Shown: positions 34,471 to 42,740, counted from the first letter of the stretch. The stretch: DNA of 64,000 nt from Chthoniobacterales bacterium (GCA_018402585.1 JAGYIO010000002.1:129341-193340); one strand, 5' to 3'. Translations and numbers: made by a program. Notes: generated by a model from the letters alone, not told the origin.

Positions 34471-34965
34471 ATGTCGAACAAAATCCCGACCCGTCCGCCG
34501 AAACTGCTCCCTACAGCGACCCCCCGCTTTGCCATCGTGGCGAGCGAATACAACCCCGAATTTGTGCAGGGCTTGATCAACCACACCTGCAAGGAACTTT
34601 ACAAGATCGACCCGAACAGCGTGGTCGACCTCTTTGGAGCACCCGGCGCGTTCGAGGTTCCTTTGGTGGTCGAAATGGCGGCCGCGCAGCACAAATGTGA
34701 TGTGATCATTGCGCTCGGACTCATTCTCCAGGGGCAGACCAAACACGCCGAGTTTATCGCCGTGAGCGTGAGCCATGCTTTGCAGCAGGTCGCGCTCAAG
34801 CATGGTTTGCCCGTCATTCATGAAGTCCTGCTCGTCTCCGGCGAGGAAGAAGCGCGCGAGCGTTGCCTCGGCCTTGAACTCAACCGCGGCGTCGAGGCGG
34901 CCCGGGCCGCTTTCGCGATGCTCAAGGTTAAAGAAAAATTCAAAAGCCAATCGTCCCTGCGTTGA
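34471..34965 (+). CDS. ribH: 6,7-dimethyl-8-ribityllumazine synthase
   Basis: A 164-residue lumazine synthase that condenses the two RibBA-derived precursors. Family features are FAIVASEYNPEFVQGLINHTC, the loop GAPGAFEVPLVVEMAA, IALGLILQGQTKHAEFIAVSVSHALQQVALKHGLPVIHEVL, and NRGVEAARAAFAMLKVK. The usual catalytic RH of the family (DTxHxE) reads QTKHAE, keeping the His. It likely forms icosahedral or pentameric assemblies. The stop overlaps a TTG that may start nusB. Confidence 0.93.
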   Translation: MSNKIPTRPPKLLPTATPRFAIVASEYNPEFVQGLINHTCKELYKIDPNSVVDLFGAPGAFEVPLVVEMAAAQHKCDVIIALGLILQGQTKHAEFIAVSVSHALQQVALKHGLPVIHEVLLVSGEEEARERCLGLELNRGVEAARAAFAMLKVKEKFKSQSSLR

Positions 34966-34979
34966 CCGCTCCACGCGCT

Positions 34980-35405
34980 GTGTCCAAAGAAAACCGCCGC
35001 CAAGCCCGCATCCAAGCCGTGCAGCAACTTTATGGTTGCGAGATGCGCGGCGTGCTCGTTCCGCTCTCTGGGGATCCCGCGGTGCCCCTGGCCGCGGAGG
35101 AACTGACGCCCTTTGCCCGCGAATTGCTCGACCAAGCACTCGGACGTCTGCCCCAGATCGACGCCTTGCTGGCCGCCGCACTGCAAAACTGGGACCTGCG
35201 GCGTCTTGGGGCGGTCGACCGCGCCATCCTCCGTTTGGCCGTGGCCGAGATGCTGGCCCGTCCGGACATTCCCCCCGCGGTGACGATCAACGAAGCGATT
35301 GAGATGGCCCGCAGCCTGGCCACCGCGGAATCGGCCCGCTTTGCCAACGGTGTGCTCGACCGGGTGCGCAAAGAAATCGGCCGCGACTCGCACCTGGTCT
35401 CCTGA
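34980..35405 (+). CDS. nusB: Transcription antitermination protein NusB
   Basis: A 141-residue all-helical protein that with NusE supports rRNA antitermination. The N-terminal Arg-rich KENRRQARIQAVQQLYG binds boxA RNA. The second half shows IDALLAAALQNWDLRRLGAVDRAILRLAVAEML and VTINEAIEMARSLATAESARFANGVLDRVRKEI. The start is either GTG at 34980 (preferred, typical N-terminus) or TTG at 34962 overlapping the ribH stop. The order ribH-nusB is widely conserved. ftsY begins two bases after its stop codon. Confidence 0.92.
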   Translation: MSKENRRQARIQAVQQLYGCEMRGVLVPLSGDPAVPLAAEELTPFARELLDQALGRLPQIDALLAAALQNWDLRRLGAVDRAILRLAVAEMLARPDIPPAVTINEAIEMARSLATAESARFANGVLDRVRKEIGRDSHLVS

Positions 35406-35407
35406 TT

Positions 35408-36259
35408 ATGGCGGCAGGATTTCTGCGCGCCATGGCGGAACGTTTCCGCGGCCGACCGGTCGATTGGGAGGAACTCGAATCGTTATTTCTGCAGGCCGAC
35501 CTCGGGGTGAAGACGACGATGGACTTGGTGGCATCATTGCAGGCGGTGACCGGATTCTCCGCCACGGCCGACCAGGTCGAACGCGAGGCGCGCGCCGCAT
35601 TGACCAAGCTGCTGCCCGCGCCTTCTCCGCCGCTCCTCCCGCTCCCGGGGCGTCCGCGCGTGCTGCTCATGGTCGGGGTCAATGGCACGGGCAAGACCAC
35701 GTCCCTGGCCAAGTTGGGTGCCTTGCTTCGCCGGGGGGGGAGTTCGGTCGTGATGGCCGCCGCCGATACCTTCCGTGCTGCAGCCATCGAGCAACTTGCG
35801 GCCTGGGGGGAAAAGTTGCAAATTCCGGTGGTGCGAGGCGCTTACCAAGGCGATCCCGCCGCGGTCTGCCATGAGGCCTACGAATCCGCTGCCCGGGAGA
35901 AAGCCGACTTCCTGCTCTGCGACACGGCGGGCCGTCTGCACACCAAGCACAATCTCATGCAGGAATTATCCAAGGTGAAACGCGTCCTCGCCCGGCGTGA
36001 TCCGGAGAGTCCGCACGAGGTGCTCATTGTGGTGGACGCCACGACCGGTTCCAACGCGCTGGAGCAGGCGAGGCAATTCCAAGCGGCTTGCGGATTGACC
36101 GGTGCCATTCTGACCAAACTCGACGGCAGCGGCCGCGGTGGCACGGCGGTCGCCTTGCGGCAGGAACTCGGTGTTCCGGTGCGCTTCGTCGGCACGGGCG
36201 AGAAAGAAACCGACTTCGCCCCCTTTGACCCGAGGAAATTCGCAGCCGAGATGTTTTAG
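35408..36259 (+). CDS. ftsY: Signal recognition particle receptor FtsY
   Basis: A 283-residue SRP GTPase at the inner membrane. It lacks the acidic A domain and begins directly with the N domain (WEELESLFLQADLGVKTT). G domain motifs are GVNGTGKTT (G1; Thr in place of the usual Gly next to GK), DTFRAAAIEQL, DTAGRLHTKHNLMQELSKV, TKLDGSGRGG (G4) and GTGEKETDFAPFDPRKF. All needed residues are present. A run of eight G at 35733-35740 encodes part of RRGGSS. It is the last gene of the ribBA-ribH-nusB-ftsY unit, followed by a hairpin terminator. Confidence 0.93.
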   Translation: MAAGFLRAMAERFRGRPVDWEELESLFLQADLGVKTTMDLVASLQAVTGFSATADQVEREARAALTKLLPAPSPPLLPLPGRPRVLLMVGVNGTGKTTSLAKLGALLRRGGSSVVMAAADTFRAAAIEQLAAWGEKLQIPVVRGAYQGDPAAVCHEAYESAAREKADFLLCDTAGRLHTKHNLMQELSKVKRVLARRDPESPHEVLIVVDATTGSNALEQARQFQAACGLTGAILTKLDGSGRGGTAVALRQELGVPVRFVGTGEKETDFAPFDPRKFAAEMF

Positions 36260-36275
36260 TTTAGCGAGGGCGTTG

Positions 36276-36304
36276 AAAGCCGGAGCAAAGCGGATTCCGG
36301 CTTT
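36276..36304. terminator. Bidirectional hairpin terminator after ftsY
   Basis: AAAGCCGGA (36276-36284) pairs perfectly with TCCGGCTTT (36296-36304) across an 11-base loop, with A/T-rich ends on both sides. It lies between the convergent ftsY and a secreted-protein gene, and fits an intrinsic terminator used from either strand. Confidence 0.6.
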
Positions 36305-36327
36305 AAATTAGGAGACCGCCTCCTGCC

Positions 36328-36852
36328 TTACTCCGCACAGTAGTGCAGGCTGACCCGCCGCATGGTCTCGTTTTCTTGCCGCGCGCTGTAATGGACGAGG
36401 CGGAGCGAGACGAAATTTTGGACCCACATCCATCCCTTGAGCGTGTGGCGCAGTCCATTCTCGTTGCCGGTCTCATCCGCGTAAAGACGGCCCGGCCCGT
36501 ATTTGCGGTCGGCCTCGCGCTTGATCGTCGCCACCCAGGCCTTGACCTTTTCATCACCCCAGCTGGGGCGGTCGTATTGCAATTCGACTTCGCTCAGTCC
36601 GTTGTTGTTGAAGTAGAAAAGGGTGCGCTTGAGGCCTTCCTGCACGATGCCCTCGACGACCAGCACGTCGCGCGGGCCTTTGCTGTGCTCTGCGACCACT
36701 TTGGCTTTGGCCTTGCCCACCACATCCCTGATCCGCCCCTGCGCTTCGCCCCATTGCATGCCGAAGGGCGTTTTGATCTCCTGCTGCGCGACAACCGGCG
36801 CAGAGGGCAGGACCAGAGCCAATAATAGCAGCGGGACGGAACGGAATGACAT
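36328..36852 (-). CDS. Secreted hypothetical protein
   Basis: A 174-residue protein with a clean signal peptide (MSFRSVPLLLLALVLPSAPVVA-QQ). The mature part begins TPFGMQWGEAQGRIRDVVGKAK, then alternates strands and helices with FNNNGLSEVELQYDRP and a C-terminal YSARQENETMRRVSLHYCAE. No catalytic motif is recognised. It could be a small periplasmic protein of the kind often annotated only as hypothetical. It is divergent from the amino-acid permease. The longer in-frame extension upstream of the ATG at 36852 runs back over the permease and is ignored. Confidence 0.6.
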   Translation of the reverse strand: MSFRSVPLLLLALVLPSAPVVAQQEIKTPFGMQWGEAQGRIRDVVGKAKAKVVAEHSKGPRDVLVVEGIVQEGLKRTLFYFNNNGLSEVELQYDRPSWGDEKVKAWVATIKREADRKYGPGRLYADETGNENGLRHTLKGWMWVQNFVSLRLVHYSARQENETMRRVSLHYCAE

Positions 36853-36897
36853 GGCAGCGGCAGCGTTTCTAGCGTATCTCCCCCAGCGGGTATCCTG

Positions 36898-38400
36898 ATG
36901 TCGGAACAAGCCACAAGCAAACTCAGTCGTAAAGGCCTGGCCGAGGGCTCCATGGGCATGCTGGCCATCGTCACCCTCGGAGTCTCGGTCATTGCCCCGG
37001 CCTATGCCCTGACCGCCACGATGGGGCCGACCGCGGGCGTGGTGGGCAACCACATGCCGGCCGTCTTCCTTGTCGGTTTCATTCCCATGCTGCTGGTTGC
37101 CCTCGGCTACCGTGAATTGAATGCCGATGCGCCGGACAGCGGGACGTCCTTCACTTGGGCGACCAAAGCATTCGGCCCGTATGTCGGTTGGCTCGGCGGA
37201 TGGGGGCTGGTCTCGGCCACGGTCATCGTGCTCTCCAACTTGGCCGGCATTGCGGTGGAGTTTTTCTATCTGCTGCTCGCGGAGGTTGTCCGTATTCCCG
37301 CCATCGCGGATTGGTCGGATCATCTCTTGGTCAACCTAGGGACCTGTTTTGTCTTCATGGGCGCGGCGGTCTGGGTTTGCTACCGCGGGGCGACGGCAAC
37401 CAAGGCGGTGCAGTACTCGCTCGTCATCCTGCAGATCGTGGTCCTCGTCTGGTATTCCATCGCCGCCTGGCAGGCCGCGGGAGAGGCGCCGGTCTTGCCG
37501 TTTTCCTGGGATTGGCTCAATCCGCTCTCCGTCAGTTCCTTCGCGGCCTTCGCGGCCGGGCTTTCGCTCTCCATCTTCATTTACTGGGGCTGGGATGTCT
37601 GCCTGACCTTGAATGAGGAGGCAACCGAGGGGGCCCGCACGCCGGGCCGGGCGGCGGCCTTGGTCATTCTCCTCATGCTCACGCTCTACCTTGCGGTTGC
37701 CATTTCGACCATGCGCTTTGCCGGTCTCGGCGACGCCGGGTTGGGGCTGGGCAACGCCGCCACCCGCGAGAACGTGCTCGCCGCGATGGCCGGTCCGGTC
37801 ATGGGACCTTTCGCCATTCTCGTCGCGCTCGCGGTGCTGGCCAGTTCCATCGCCTCTCTCCAATCCACCGTGGTCAGCCCGGCGCGCACCCTGCTCGCCA
37901 TGGGCCATTACCGGGCCATCGCCGAACGCTTTGCCTGGATCCATCCGAAATACCGTTCGCCCGGCTATGCCACCATTGTGGCCGGGTTGGTCGCGGCCCT
38001 TTTCTATGCCGTCATGCATGTGGTCAGCGACCATGTCCTGGCCGACACCATCCTCACTTTGGGCATGATGATCTGTTTCTACTACGGGCTCACCGCGTTC
38101 GCTTGCGTCTACTATTTCCGCCAGACCCTCGGCCATAGCGCGCGGAATTTTTTCCTGCGCGGCGCCGCGCCCTTCACGGGTGGTCTGATCCTCGCCGCGG
38201 TCTTTCTTGAGACCGCCTATGACAGCATGAACCCGGCCTTCGGCAGCGGATCCTCCGTCTTCGGGGTGGGCCTCGTCTTTTGTCTCGGGGTGGGCATTAT
38301 TTTGCTCGGTGTCGTGGTCATGCTGCTCATCGCTTGGCACCGTCCCGGATTTTTCCAAGGCGAGACCCTGCGGCAGGACACGCCGACCTTTGAGGGTTGA
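36898..38400 (+). CDS. APC-family amino acid permease
   Basis: A 500-residue inner-membrane transporter with about twelve helices. The first helix region VTLGVSVIAPAYALTATMGPTAGVVG carries the unwound Gly/Ser substrate segment of the amino acid-polyamine-organocation superfamily, followed by YRELNADAPDSGTSFTWATKAFGPYVGWLGGWGL. The conserved FIYWGWDVCLTLNEEATEGARTPGRAA segment places it among the YjeH/YfnA-like and putrescine/amino acid permeases. The substrate is unknown. The rhodanese gene follows after 33 bases. Confidence 0.87.
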   Translation: MSEQATSKLSRKGLAEGSMGMLAIVTLGVSVIAPAYALTATMGPTAGVVGNHMPAVFLVGFIPMLLVALGYRELNADAPDSGTSFTWATKAFGPYVGWLGGWGLVSATVIVLSNLAGIAVEFFYLLLAEVVRIPAIADWSDHLLVNLGTCFVFMGAAVWVCYRGATATKAVQYSLVILQIVVLVWYSIAAWQAAGEAPVLPFSWDWLNPLSVSSFAAFAAGLSLSIFIYWGWDVCLTLNEEATEGARTPGRAAALVILLMLTLYLAVAISTMRFAGLGDAGLGLGNAATRENVLAAMAGPVMGPFAILVALAVLASSIASLQSTVVSPARTLLAMGHYRAIAERFAWIHPKYRSPGYATIVAGLVAALFYAVMHVVSDHVLADTILTLGMMICFYYGLTAFACVYYFRQTLGHSARNFFLRGAAPFTGGLILAAVFLETAYDSMNPAFGSGSSVFGVGLVFCLGVGIILLGVVVMLLIAWHRPGFFQGETLRQDTPTFEG

Positions 38401-38433
38401 GCCCGGCTGTCAACGGCCCGAGCCTCGCTACCC

Positions 38434-38823
38434 ATGAAAACCCTTATCCTGCTCAGCCTGCTCGTGGTGGCCTTTGTCCTGGTCAAGCGGGCCATGGCGG
38501 GCCCGTCGATCAGCGCGGCGGAGGCCGACGAACGGGTCAAGGCCGCCACCGCGGTGCTCATCGATCTGCGTGAGCCGGACGAATGGACCGAGGGTGTGGC
38601 GGCGCCGGCCTTGCTCTGCTCCCTGAGCGATCTGCGCGGGCCGCGGGTGCAATGGAAAGCGGTGCTCGAAGCCAACAAGGACAAGGAGCTAATTCTCTAT
38701 TGCGCGAGTGGAGCGCGTTCGGGGATGGCGGCGGGGATTTTGCGCAAGGAAGGCTACAATGCGGTCAATGCCGGCGGCTTCGGCCATTGGAGCAAGGCGG
38801 GATTGCCCGTGCGGAAACCCTGA
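38434..38823 (+). CDS. Membrane-anchored rhodanese-like protein
   Basis: A 129-residue protein with an N-terminal membrane helix (LILLSLLVVAFVLVKRAM) and a single rhodanese domain: VLIDLREPDEW, ILYCASGARSGMAAGILRKEGYNAVNAGGFGHWSKAGLPV. The active-site loop CASGARS has the catalytic Cys, so sulfur transfer or thiol redox activity outside or at the membrane is plausible. It is probably cotranscribed with the upstream permease. Confidence 0.82.
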   Translation: MKTLILLSLLVVAFVLVKRAMAGPSISAAEADERVKAATAVLIDLREPDEWTEGVAAPALLCSLSDLRGPRVQWKAVLEANKDKELILYCASGARSGMAAGILRKEGYNAVNAGGFGHWSKAGLPVRKP

Positions 38824-39108
38824 GCCGTAACGATGCCGTTAAAGACGCGCTCCGCATGCGGTTGGGCGCAGTTTGAACAGGGGGCACGGGCGTCTCGCCC
38901 GTGTTGCCGGGTCGTGACGGGCGAGACGCCCATGCCCCTTGGTCACGCGCGAAACTCTGCACTAAAAAGTGGGTCGCTCTAAAAGACGTTTCTCTCTGCC
39001 AAAGCATGAAAAGACCACGGCTTTGCCATCGTTCCAGCTGAGGAAAAAGCGACGGCTTGTCGCGGCGGTCTATGACCGCCGGACCAATTGCAGAGACATA
39101 GACCCCCG
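38824..39108. other. Repeat-rich spacer, no gene supported
   Basis: This 285-base region between convergent genes holds a second ACGGGCG-family hairpin (38881-38938) and the right end of a third repeat class (39058-39114, running into the end of the protease gene). An open frame at 38969-39157 consists of repeat sequence with no domain. Confidence 0.6.
38881..38938. repeat. Dispersed hairpin repeat, ACGGGCG family, copy 2
   Basis: The left arm GGGGCACGGGCGTCTCGCCC plus GTG (38881-38903) is nearly complementary to the right arm CGTGACGGGCGAGACGCCCA plus TGCCCC (38913-38938). Each arm is itself palindromic. The right arm matches the repeat at 30800-30828 apart from two substitutions. Confidence 0.75.
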
Positions 39109-39114
39109 CTACAA
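39058..39114. repeat. Inverted repeat, GGCGGTCTATGACCGCC class
   Basis: The arms TTGTCGCGGCGGTCTATG (39058-39075) and CATAGACCCCCGCTACAA (39097-39114) pair at 16 of 18 positions. The left arm extends into a perfect small palindrome GGCGGTC-tat-GACCGCC (39064-39080). It overlaps the stop region of the C39-like protease gene by six bases. Confidence 0.7.
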
Positions 39115-39768
39115 AGAAACTTGGTTGCCGCCGGGCGGTGGCTCGAGTTGGCGGTAAAAGCGGAGCGCTTCGATCGGGCTGCCGAACTCGGAGAGGAAGT
39201 AGAGCCCGTCTTGGTAGCGGCCTCCGGGGTCGCGGATGAGGTATTGGTAGCCTTGTTTGCCCACGATAACCACGAAGTGGGTGATGCCGTTCGGGTAACG
39301 CAGGCGCACGATCACCGGATTGCCCCGCAGGAGGTTCCAATCGATGAGGAAGTGTGAGGCGTCGTCCTCGTAAATGTGTTCGGCCACCCCGGGGGGAAAC
39401 TCGGAAGCTTTTTCCCAGTAGAGCCAGCCCTGGCGGTTGAAGCCGCCGTTGCCCTGGAGGAATCGGTTCAGGGTCCCCGGGTCCACCTTCGCTCCGTAGG
39501 AGGCGAGGACCATGGCCGCCGCCGCCACGGCGCATCCTTCCGCGCCCATGGTGGTCGATCCGCCTGCCAGCTGGTTTTTGCCCCAGCGCTGATCGGCCTG
39601 CGCGAAGTGCGGCACGTCGTTCAGGACGGTGGTTGGAAAATACAACCCACCCTTTGGCGCGAGCGGGGTGGCGGTTGCGGTCCAAGCCTCCGCCCAGCGC
39701 CAGGCCATGGTGGCGCCGGCCGCGAGGAGGACCATGAAAAGGGCAACCATGGTGACGAAAACACGCAT
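39109..39768 (-). CDS. C39-like cysteine peptidase family protein, membrane-anchored
   Basis: A 219-residue protein. The N-terminal helix (MRVFVTMVALFMVLLAAGA) is a signal anchor. A papain-like C39_2 domain follows: VPHFAQADQRWGKNQLAGG, MGAEGCAVAAAAMVLASYG with the putative nucleophile Cys, then THFVVIVGKQGYQYLIRDPGG with His and Asp. The triad order matches the family, so a peptidase or amidase outside the cytoplasm is likely. The ATG at 39768 is preferred; a TTG at 39804 would add twelve residues before the helix. The C-terminal codons enter a repeat element. Confidence 0.75.
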   Translation of the reverse strand: MRVFVTMVALFMVLLAAGATMAWRWAEAWTATATPLAPKGGLYFPTTVLNDVPHFAQADQRWGKNQLAGGSTTMGAEGCAVAAAAMVLASYGAKVDPGTLNRFLQGNGGFNRQGWLYWEKASEFPPGVAEHIYEDDASHFLIDWNLLRGNPVIVRLRYPNGITHFVVIVGKQGYQYLIRDPGGRYQDGLYFLSEFGSPIEALRFYRQLEPPPGGNQVSL

Positions 39769-39887
39769 AGCGCTGAAGAAACGCGAAATCGGGCCGGAGC
39801 CCAATCATTTTTAGGAATCTTTTCATGCAGCGGCGTAGTGGGCCAGTTCGCCTTTGGCTGGCGGAGCTGGTAAGGTACCTTCGGATC

Positions 39888-40553
39888 ATGAAACGGTTTT
39901 CGTGGGCGGTTTCGAGGGCGATCGTTCTGATCGTGCTGACGCTTTGTGCCACCTGGTTCATGCGCTCCTGCGCCCGGATGCCGGGGGAAGCGGCCGAGGC
40001 GGCGGCGGAACCGGCGGTGGAGTTGGCCAAACGGGTGGTCGACGGCATTTCGCGGCGGTTGCAGTTCCGTCCTGAGGTACGGATTGATCAGGTGACGGTA
40101 TTGTCGGCGGAGATGCCGGTCTTGGAATTGGCCGCCGTGCGGCGGGAATTCGCCCACGAATATCTCTGGGAAGAGCAATGGCTGGGGAGCACGAAGCGCC
40201 TGCACCTCCGCGGCACTTTTGCGGTCAAGGCGGGGGTCGATCTCCACGAGAAATTTTACCTTGAGATTGATTCACATGATCTACGGGTCAAAGCAGAGTT
40301 TGCCGAGCCGCGCGTGCTTGGAGTGGAGCTGCTCGCTTACCGGGTGGAGGAGGAGGAGGGGCTCTGGAACCGGTTGAGCGCGGTGGAACGTGAACAAGCG
40401 GTCAACGCGCTCCTCGTCTCGGCACGGGCGGCGGCGGCCAGGGATGGTAAGCTGACTGCGGACGCCCGGCGGATGCTCGAGGCGCAGATTTCGGCCGCGG
40501 TGATTGGAGCCGGCGGGCTCTGGCGTCCGGAGGTGGTCGAGCCGAAAAACTAG
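39888..40553 (+). CDS. DUF4230-like membrane-anchored protein
   Basis: A 221-residue protein with one N-terminal membrane helix (VSRAIVLIVLTLCATWFM). The middle resembles the DUF4230 pattern: strands MPVLELAAVRREFAHEY, LHLRGTFAVKAGVDLHEKF, LRVKAEFAEPRVLGVELLAY, then a long C-terminal helix rich in Ala/Arg (REQAVNALLVSARAAAARDGKL). Function of the family is unknown. ATG at 39888 is preceded by AAGG thirteen bases upstream. It is divergent from the C39-like gene. The family name is tentative. Confidence 0.6.
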   Translation: MKRFSWAVSRAIVLIVLTLCATWFMRSCARMPGEAAEAAAEPAVELAKRVVDGISRRLQFRPEVRIDQVTVLSAEMPVLELAAVRREFAHEYLWEEQWLGSTKRLHLRGTFAVKAGVDLHEKFYLEIDSHDLRVKAEFAEPRVLGVELLAYRVEEEEGLWNRLSAVEREQAVNALLVSARAAAARDGKLTADARRMLEAQISAAVIGAGGLWRPEVVEPKN

Positions 40554-40761
40554 CGATGTCGGTTGTCCGTCGGCTGACGACGGGAGGCCCGTTTCCCTGG
40601 ATGGGACCGGCCGTCCTGCGGGGGCAACTTCTCGGTAAACTTCCGTTGGCCGTTATAAAAAGTTGCGGGGGGATCGTCGTCCGGTTGGGGGGGGGGTCCA
40701 AGTCATCATTCCTGCGGAGGCTATTGCCTAAAACTATGCTTTGGCCTAAAACCCGCACCCG
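40554..40761 (+). promoter_or_regulatory. Spacer with G10 tract and candidate promoter
   Basis: This 208-base spacer includes a run of ten G at 40687-40696. TTGCCT (40724-40729) and TAAAAC (40747-40752) lie 17 bases apart, only nine bases before the ATG of the small membrane protein. GCCTAAAAC occurs twice here (40726 and 40744). An open frame at 40556-40765 through the G-run has no recognisable domain. Confidence 0.35.
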
Positions 40762-40950
40762 ATGAGCGCAAACTCTTCCGATCACGCGGGCCTGGACACC
40801 GCACAGCGCGACCGTCTGCTACGGTGTCTGGTCGGTTGCTTCGGGGTAGTCGCCTTCCTCGCTTTCGGCATGGCCATCGCCACGTCCGTTTGGCAGCGGT
40901 CCGGCGGTGACCTCGATCCGGTATCTTTGGTCCAAGACGTGCCGCGTTAA
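40762..40950 (+). CDS. Small single-pass membrane protein
   Basis: A 62-residue open frame with a hydrophilic N-terminus (MSANSSDHAGLDTAQRDRLL), one membrane helix (about CLVGCFGVVAFLAFGMAIATSV) and a short acidic tail. Hydropathy and a promoter-like sequence just upstream make a real gene plausible. No family is recognised. It is followed by a 7-bp hairpin and then leuB. Confidence 0.4.
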   Translation: MSANSSDHAGLDTAQRDRLLRCLVGCFGVVAFLAFGMAIATSVWQRSGGDLDPVSLVQDVPR

Positions 40951-41161
40951 TTTATTTTCGCACAACTCTCGGGCCCGGTAAGCCTGGAGCGCTGCAAACA
41001 GCAGCGCCCCCATGGAGCGCATGGCGGCAAGCAAACTACGGCAGGGTCTGGAGGCCTCTTGTCTAAAAAGCGGGCGTGCAATCCGGGGGTCCAAAGGGCC
41101 GGGAAGTCCGCTGCTACCGCCCGGCCTTGCCCGTGCCCAGGGGGATCGGCTACTTTGCCCC
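40951..41161 (+). other. leuB upstream region with 7-bp hairpin
   Basis: This 211-base spacer contains GCGCTGC-aaaca-GCAGCGC (40989-41007), a perfect 7-bp stem followed by C-rich sequence and without a U-tract. It could terminate the small upstream gene or lie in the leuB leader. No leucine-rich leader peptide was found, so classical attenuation is not supported. Confidence 0.35.
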
Positions 41162-42271
41162 ATGTCTGTGAGCAAAGAAAAGCAGTTCAAAGTGGCGGTG
41201 TTGGCCGGGGACGGGATCGGCCCGGAGGTCATGGTCGAGGCACTGCGCGTGTTGGCCGCGGTGGCGGTTAAGTTTTCCATTCCTTACCAACTTCGGGAGG
41301 AGCGGGTGGGCGGGTCGGCGATTGATGTGGACGGGGTGGCTTTGCCCGACCAGACGCTGCAAACCTGCAAAGAGTCCGATGCTATTTTGTTCGGCTCGGT
41401 CGGCGGTCCCAAATGGGAATCCCTCCCGCCCAACCAGCAGCCGGAACGGGCGGCCTTGCTCGCCCTGCGCAAGACCTTCGCCCTCTACGCCAACCTGCGG
41501 CCGGCTGTTTGCCTGCCGGAATTAACCCACGCCTCGCCGGTGCGCGAGTCGATCGTGCAGGGCGGCTTTGATGTTATTTTTGTCCGGGAGTTGACCGGCG
41601 GACTTTATTTCGGGGAACCAAAATATATGAAGCACGAGAGCGGCGAGTGGTTCGCGGTCGATACGATGATTTATTGGGAAAGCGAGATTGAGCGCATCGC
41701 CCATGTCGCCTTCCAGACCGCGATGAAACGCAACCGGCATGTCACCTCGATCGACAAAGCCAATGTCCTGCAAAACGGCATCCTTTGGCGCCAGACGGTC
41801 GACCGCGTGGCCCACGAGTATCCGGAGGTCAAATTGCGCCACCTCTACGTGGACAATGCCGCGATGCAACTGATCCGCAATCCGAAGGGCTTCGATGTTA
41901 TTCTCGCGGAAAACCTTTTCGGCGACATCCTGAGCGACGAGTTGGCCATGATTGCCGGTTCGCTCGGCATGTTGCCCAGCGCCAGCTTGGGGATTTCCAA
42001 AGGCAACGGCCGCTACTTCGGCATGTATGAGCCGAGCGGCGGTACCGCTCCGGATATCGCCGGTTTGGGCATCGCCAACCCCATCGCGCAGGTCCTTTCC
42101 GCCGCCATGATGCTCCGTTACTCGGCCGGACGCGAGGATGCGGCCTCCGCGATCGAAGCGGCCGTGCAGCGGGTCATCCGTTCCGGCCTGCGCACCAAGG
42201 ATATTCATACCGAGGGGACGCAACTGGTCGGCACCACAGAGATGGGCAAGGCGATCAGCGGCGCGCTCTGA
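41162..42271 (+). CDS. leuB: 3-isopropylmalate dehydrogenase
   Basis: A 369-residue NAD-dependent beta-decarboxylating dehydrogenase, the third step of leucine synthesis. It has [108 protein letters not shown], and the NAD-binding [21 protein letters not shown]. This is normal length. leuC, leuD and leuA are not linked here. The next gene, exbD, begins 52 bases downstream. Confidence 0.95.
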   Translation: MSVSKEKQFKVAVLAGDGIGPEVMVEALRVLAAVAVKFSIPYQLREERVGGSAIDVDGVALPDQTLQTCKESDAILFGSVGGPKWESLPPNQQPERAALLALRKTFALYANLRPAVCLPELTHASPVRESIVQGGFDVIFVRELTGGLYFGEPKYMKHESGEWFAVDTMIYWESEIERIAHVAFQTAMKRNRHVTSIDKANVLQNGILWRQTVDRVAHEYPEVKLRHLYVDNAAMQLIRNPKGFDVILAENLFGDILSDELAMIAGSLGMLPSASLGISKGNGRYFGMYEPSGGTAPDIAGLGIANPIAQVLSAAMMLRYSAGREDAASAIEAAVQRVIRSGLRTKDIHTEGTQLVGTTEMGKAISGAL

Positions 42272-42323
42272 AGGTCTGAAATCCTTGGCTTGGGCCGGCT
42301 TTTACCCGCATGATCCGCTCTCC

Positions 42324-42740
42324 GTGAATTTCCGCAAACAGGCCGTGCCCGAGCCCGGCGCGTTTCAGATCGCGCCGATGGTGGATATTGTCTTCCTTCT
42401 GCTCATCTTCTTTCTCGTCACCTGGAATTTCGCGCGCTACGAGACCGAGCTTGATGTCAAGGTGCCCACCGCGAAGGAAGGCAAGGAGTCGCGGCGCGCC
42501 GTGGGTGAGGTGGTGATCAATGTGAAAGCCGACGGCACGATCCTGATGAACCGCCGCGTCTTGTCGGGGGAAGAACTGACCGCCACCTTGCGCCAAATTT
42601 CCGAGCTCTATCCCGATCAAGCGGTGGTCCTGCGCGGCGACCAGTCGACCGACTACCGTCACATTGTGGCCGTGCTCGACATTTGCCGCACGGCCAACAT
42701 TTGGAATGTCGCCTTTGCTACGGGGCGACCCGAATCATGA
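42324..42740 (+). CDS. ExbD/TolR-type biopolymer transport protein
   Basis: A 138-residue protein with a short cytoplasmic N-terminus, one membrane helix APMVDIVFLLLIFFLVTW that contains the proton-conducting Asp, and a periplasmic domain with VVINVKADGTILMNRRVLSGEEL and PDQAVVLRGDQSTDYRHIVAVLDICRTANI. This is the full family architecture. The start is GTG at 42324, giving normal length. The ExbB/TolQ partner is not in the window. The stop overlaps the ATG of a large TPR protein (ATGA). Confidence 0.87.
   Translation: MNFRKQAVPEPGAFQIAPMVDIVFLLLIFFLVTWNFARYETELDVKVPTAKEGKESRRAVGEVVINVKADGTILMNRRVLSGEELTATLRQISELYPDQAVVLRGDQSTDYRHIVAVLDICRTANIWNVAFATGRPES

Noticed and set aside
38969..39157. 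Small open frame with VAAVYDRR-like sequence
   Set aside because: It is translation of an inverted-repeat element that recurs as a palindrome, not a protein gene.
40556..40765. 69-codon open frame through the G10 tract
   Set aside because: No hydropathy pattern, domain or ribosome site; it depends on the homopolymer length and overlaps the better small-protein candidate.
40951..41161. Leucine attenuator before leuB
   Set aside because: Only a 7-bp hairpin is present; no leader peptide with clustered Leu codons and no alternative stem pairs were seen.
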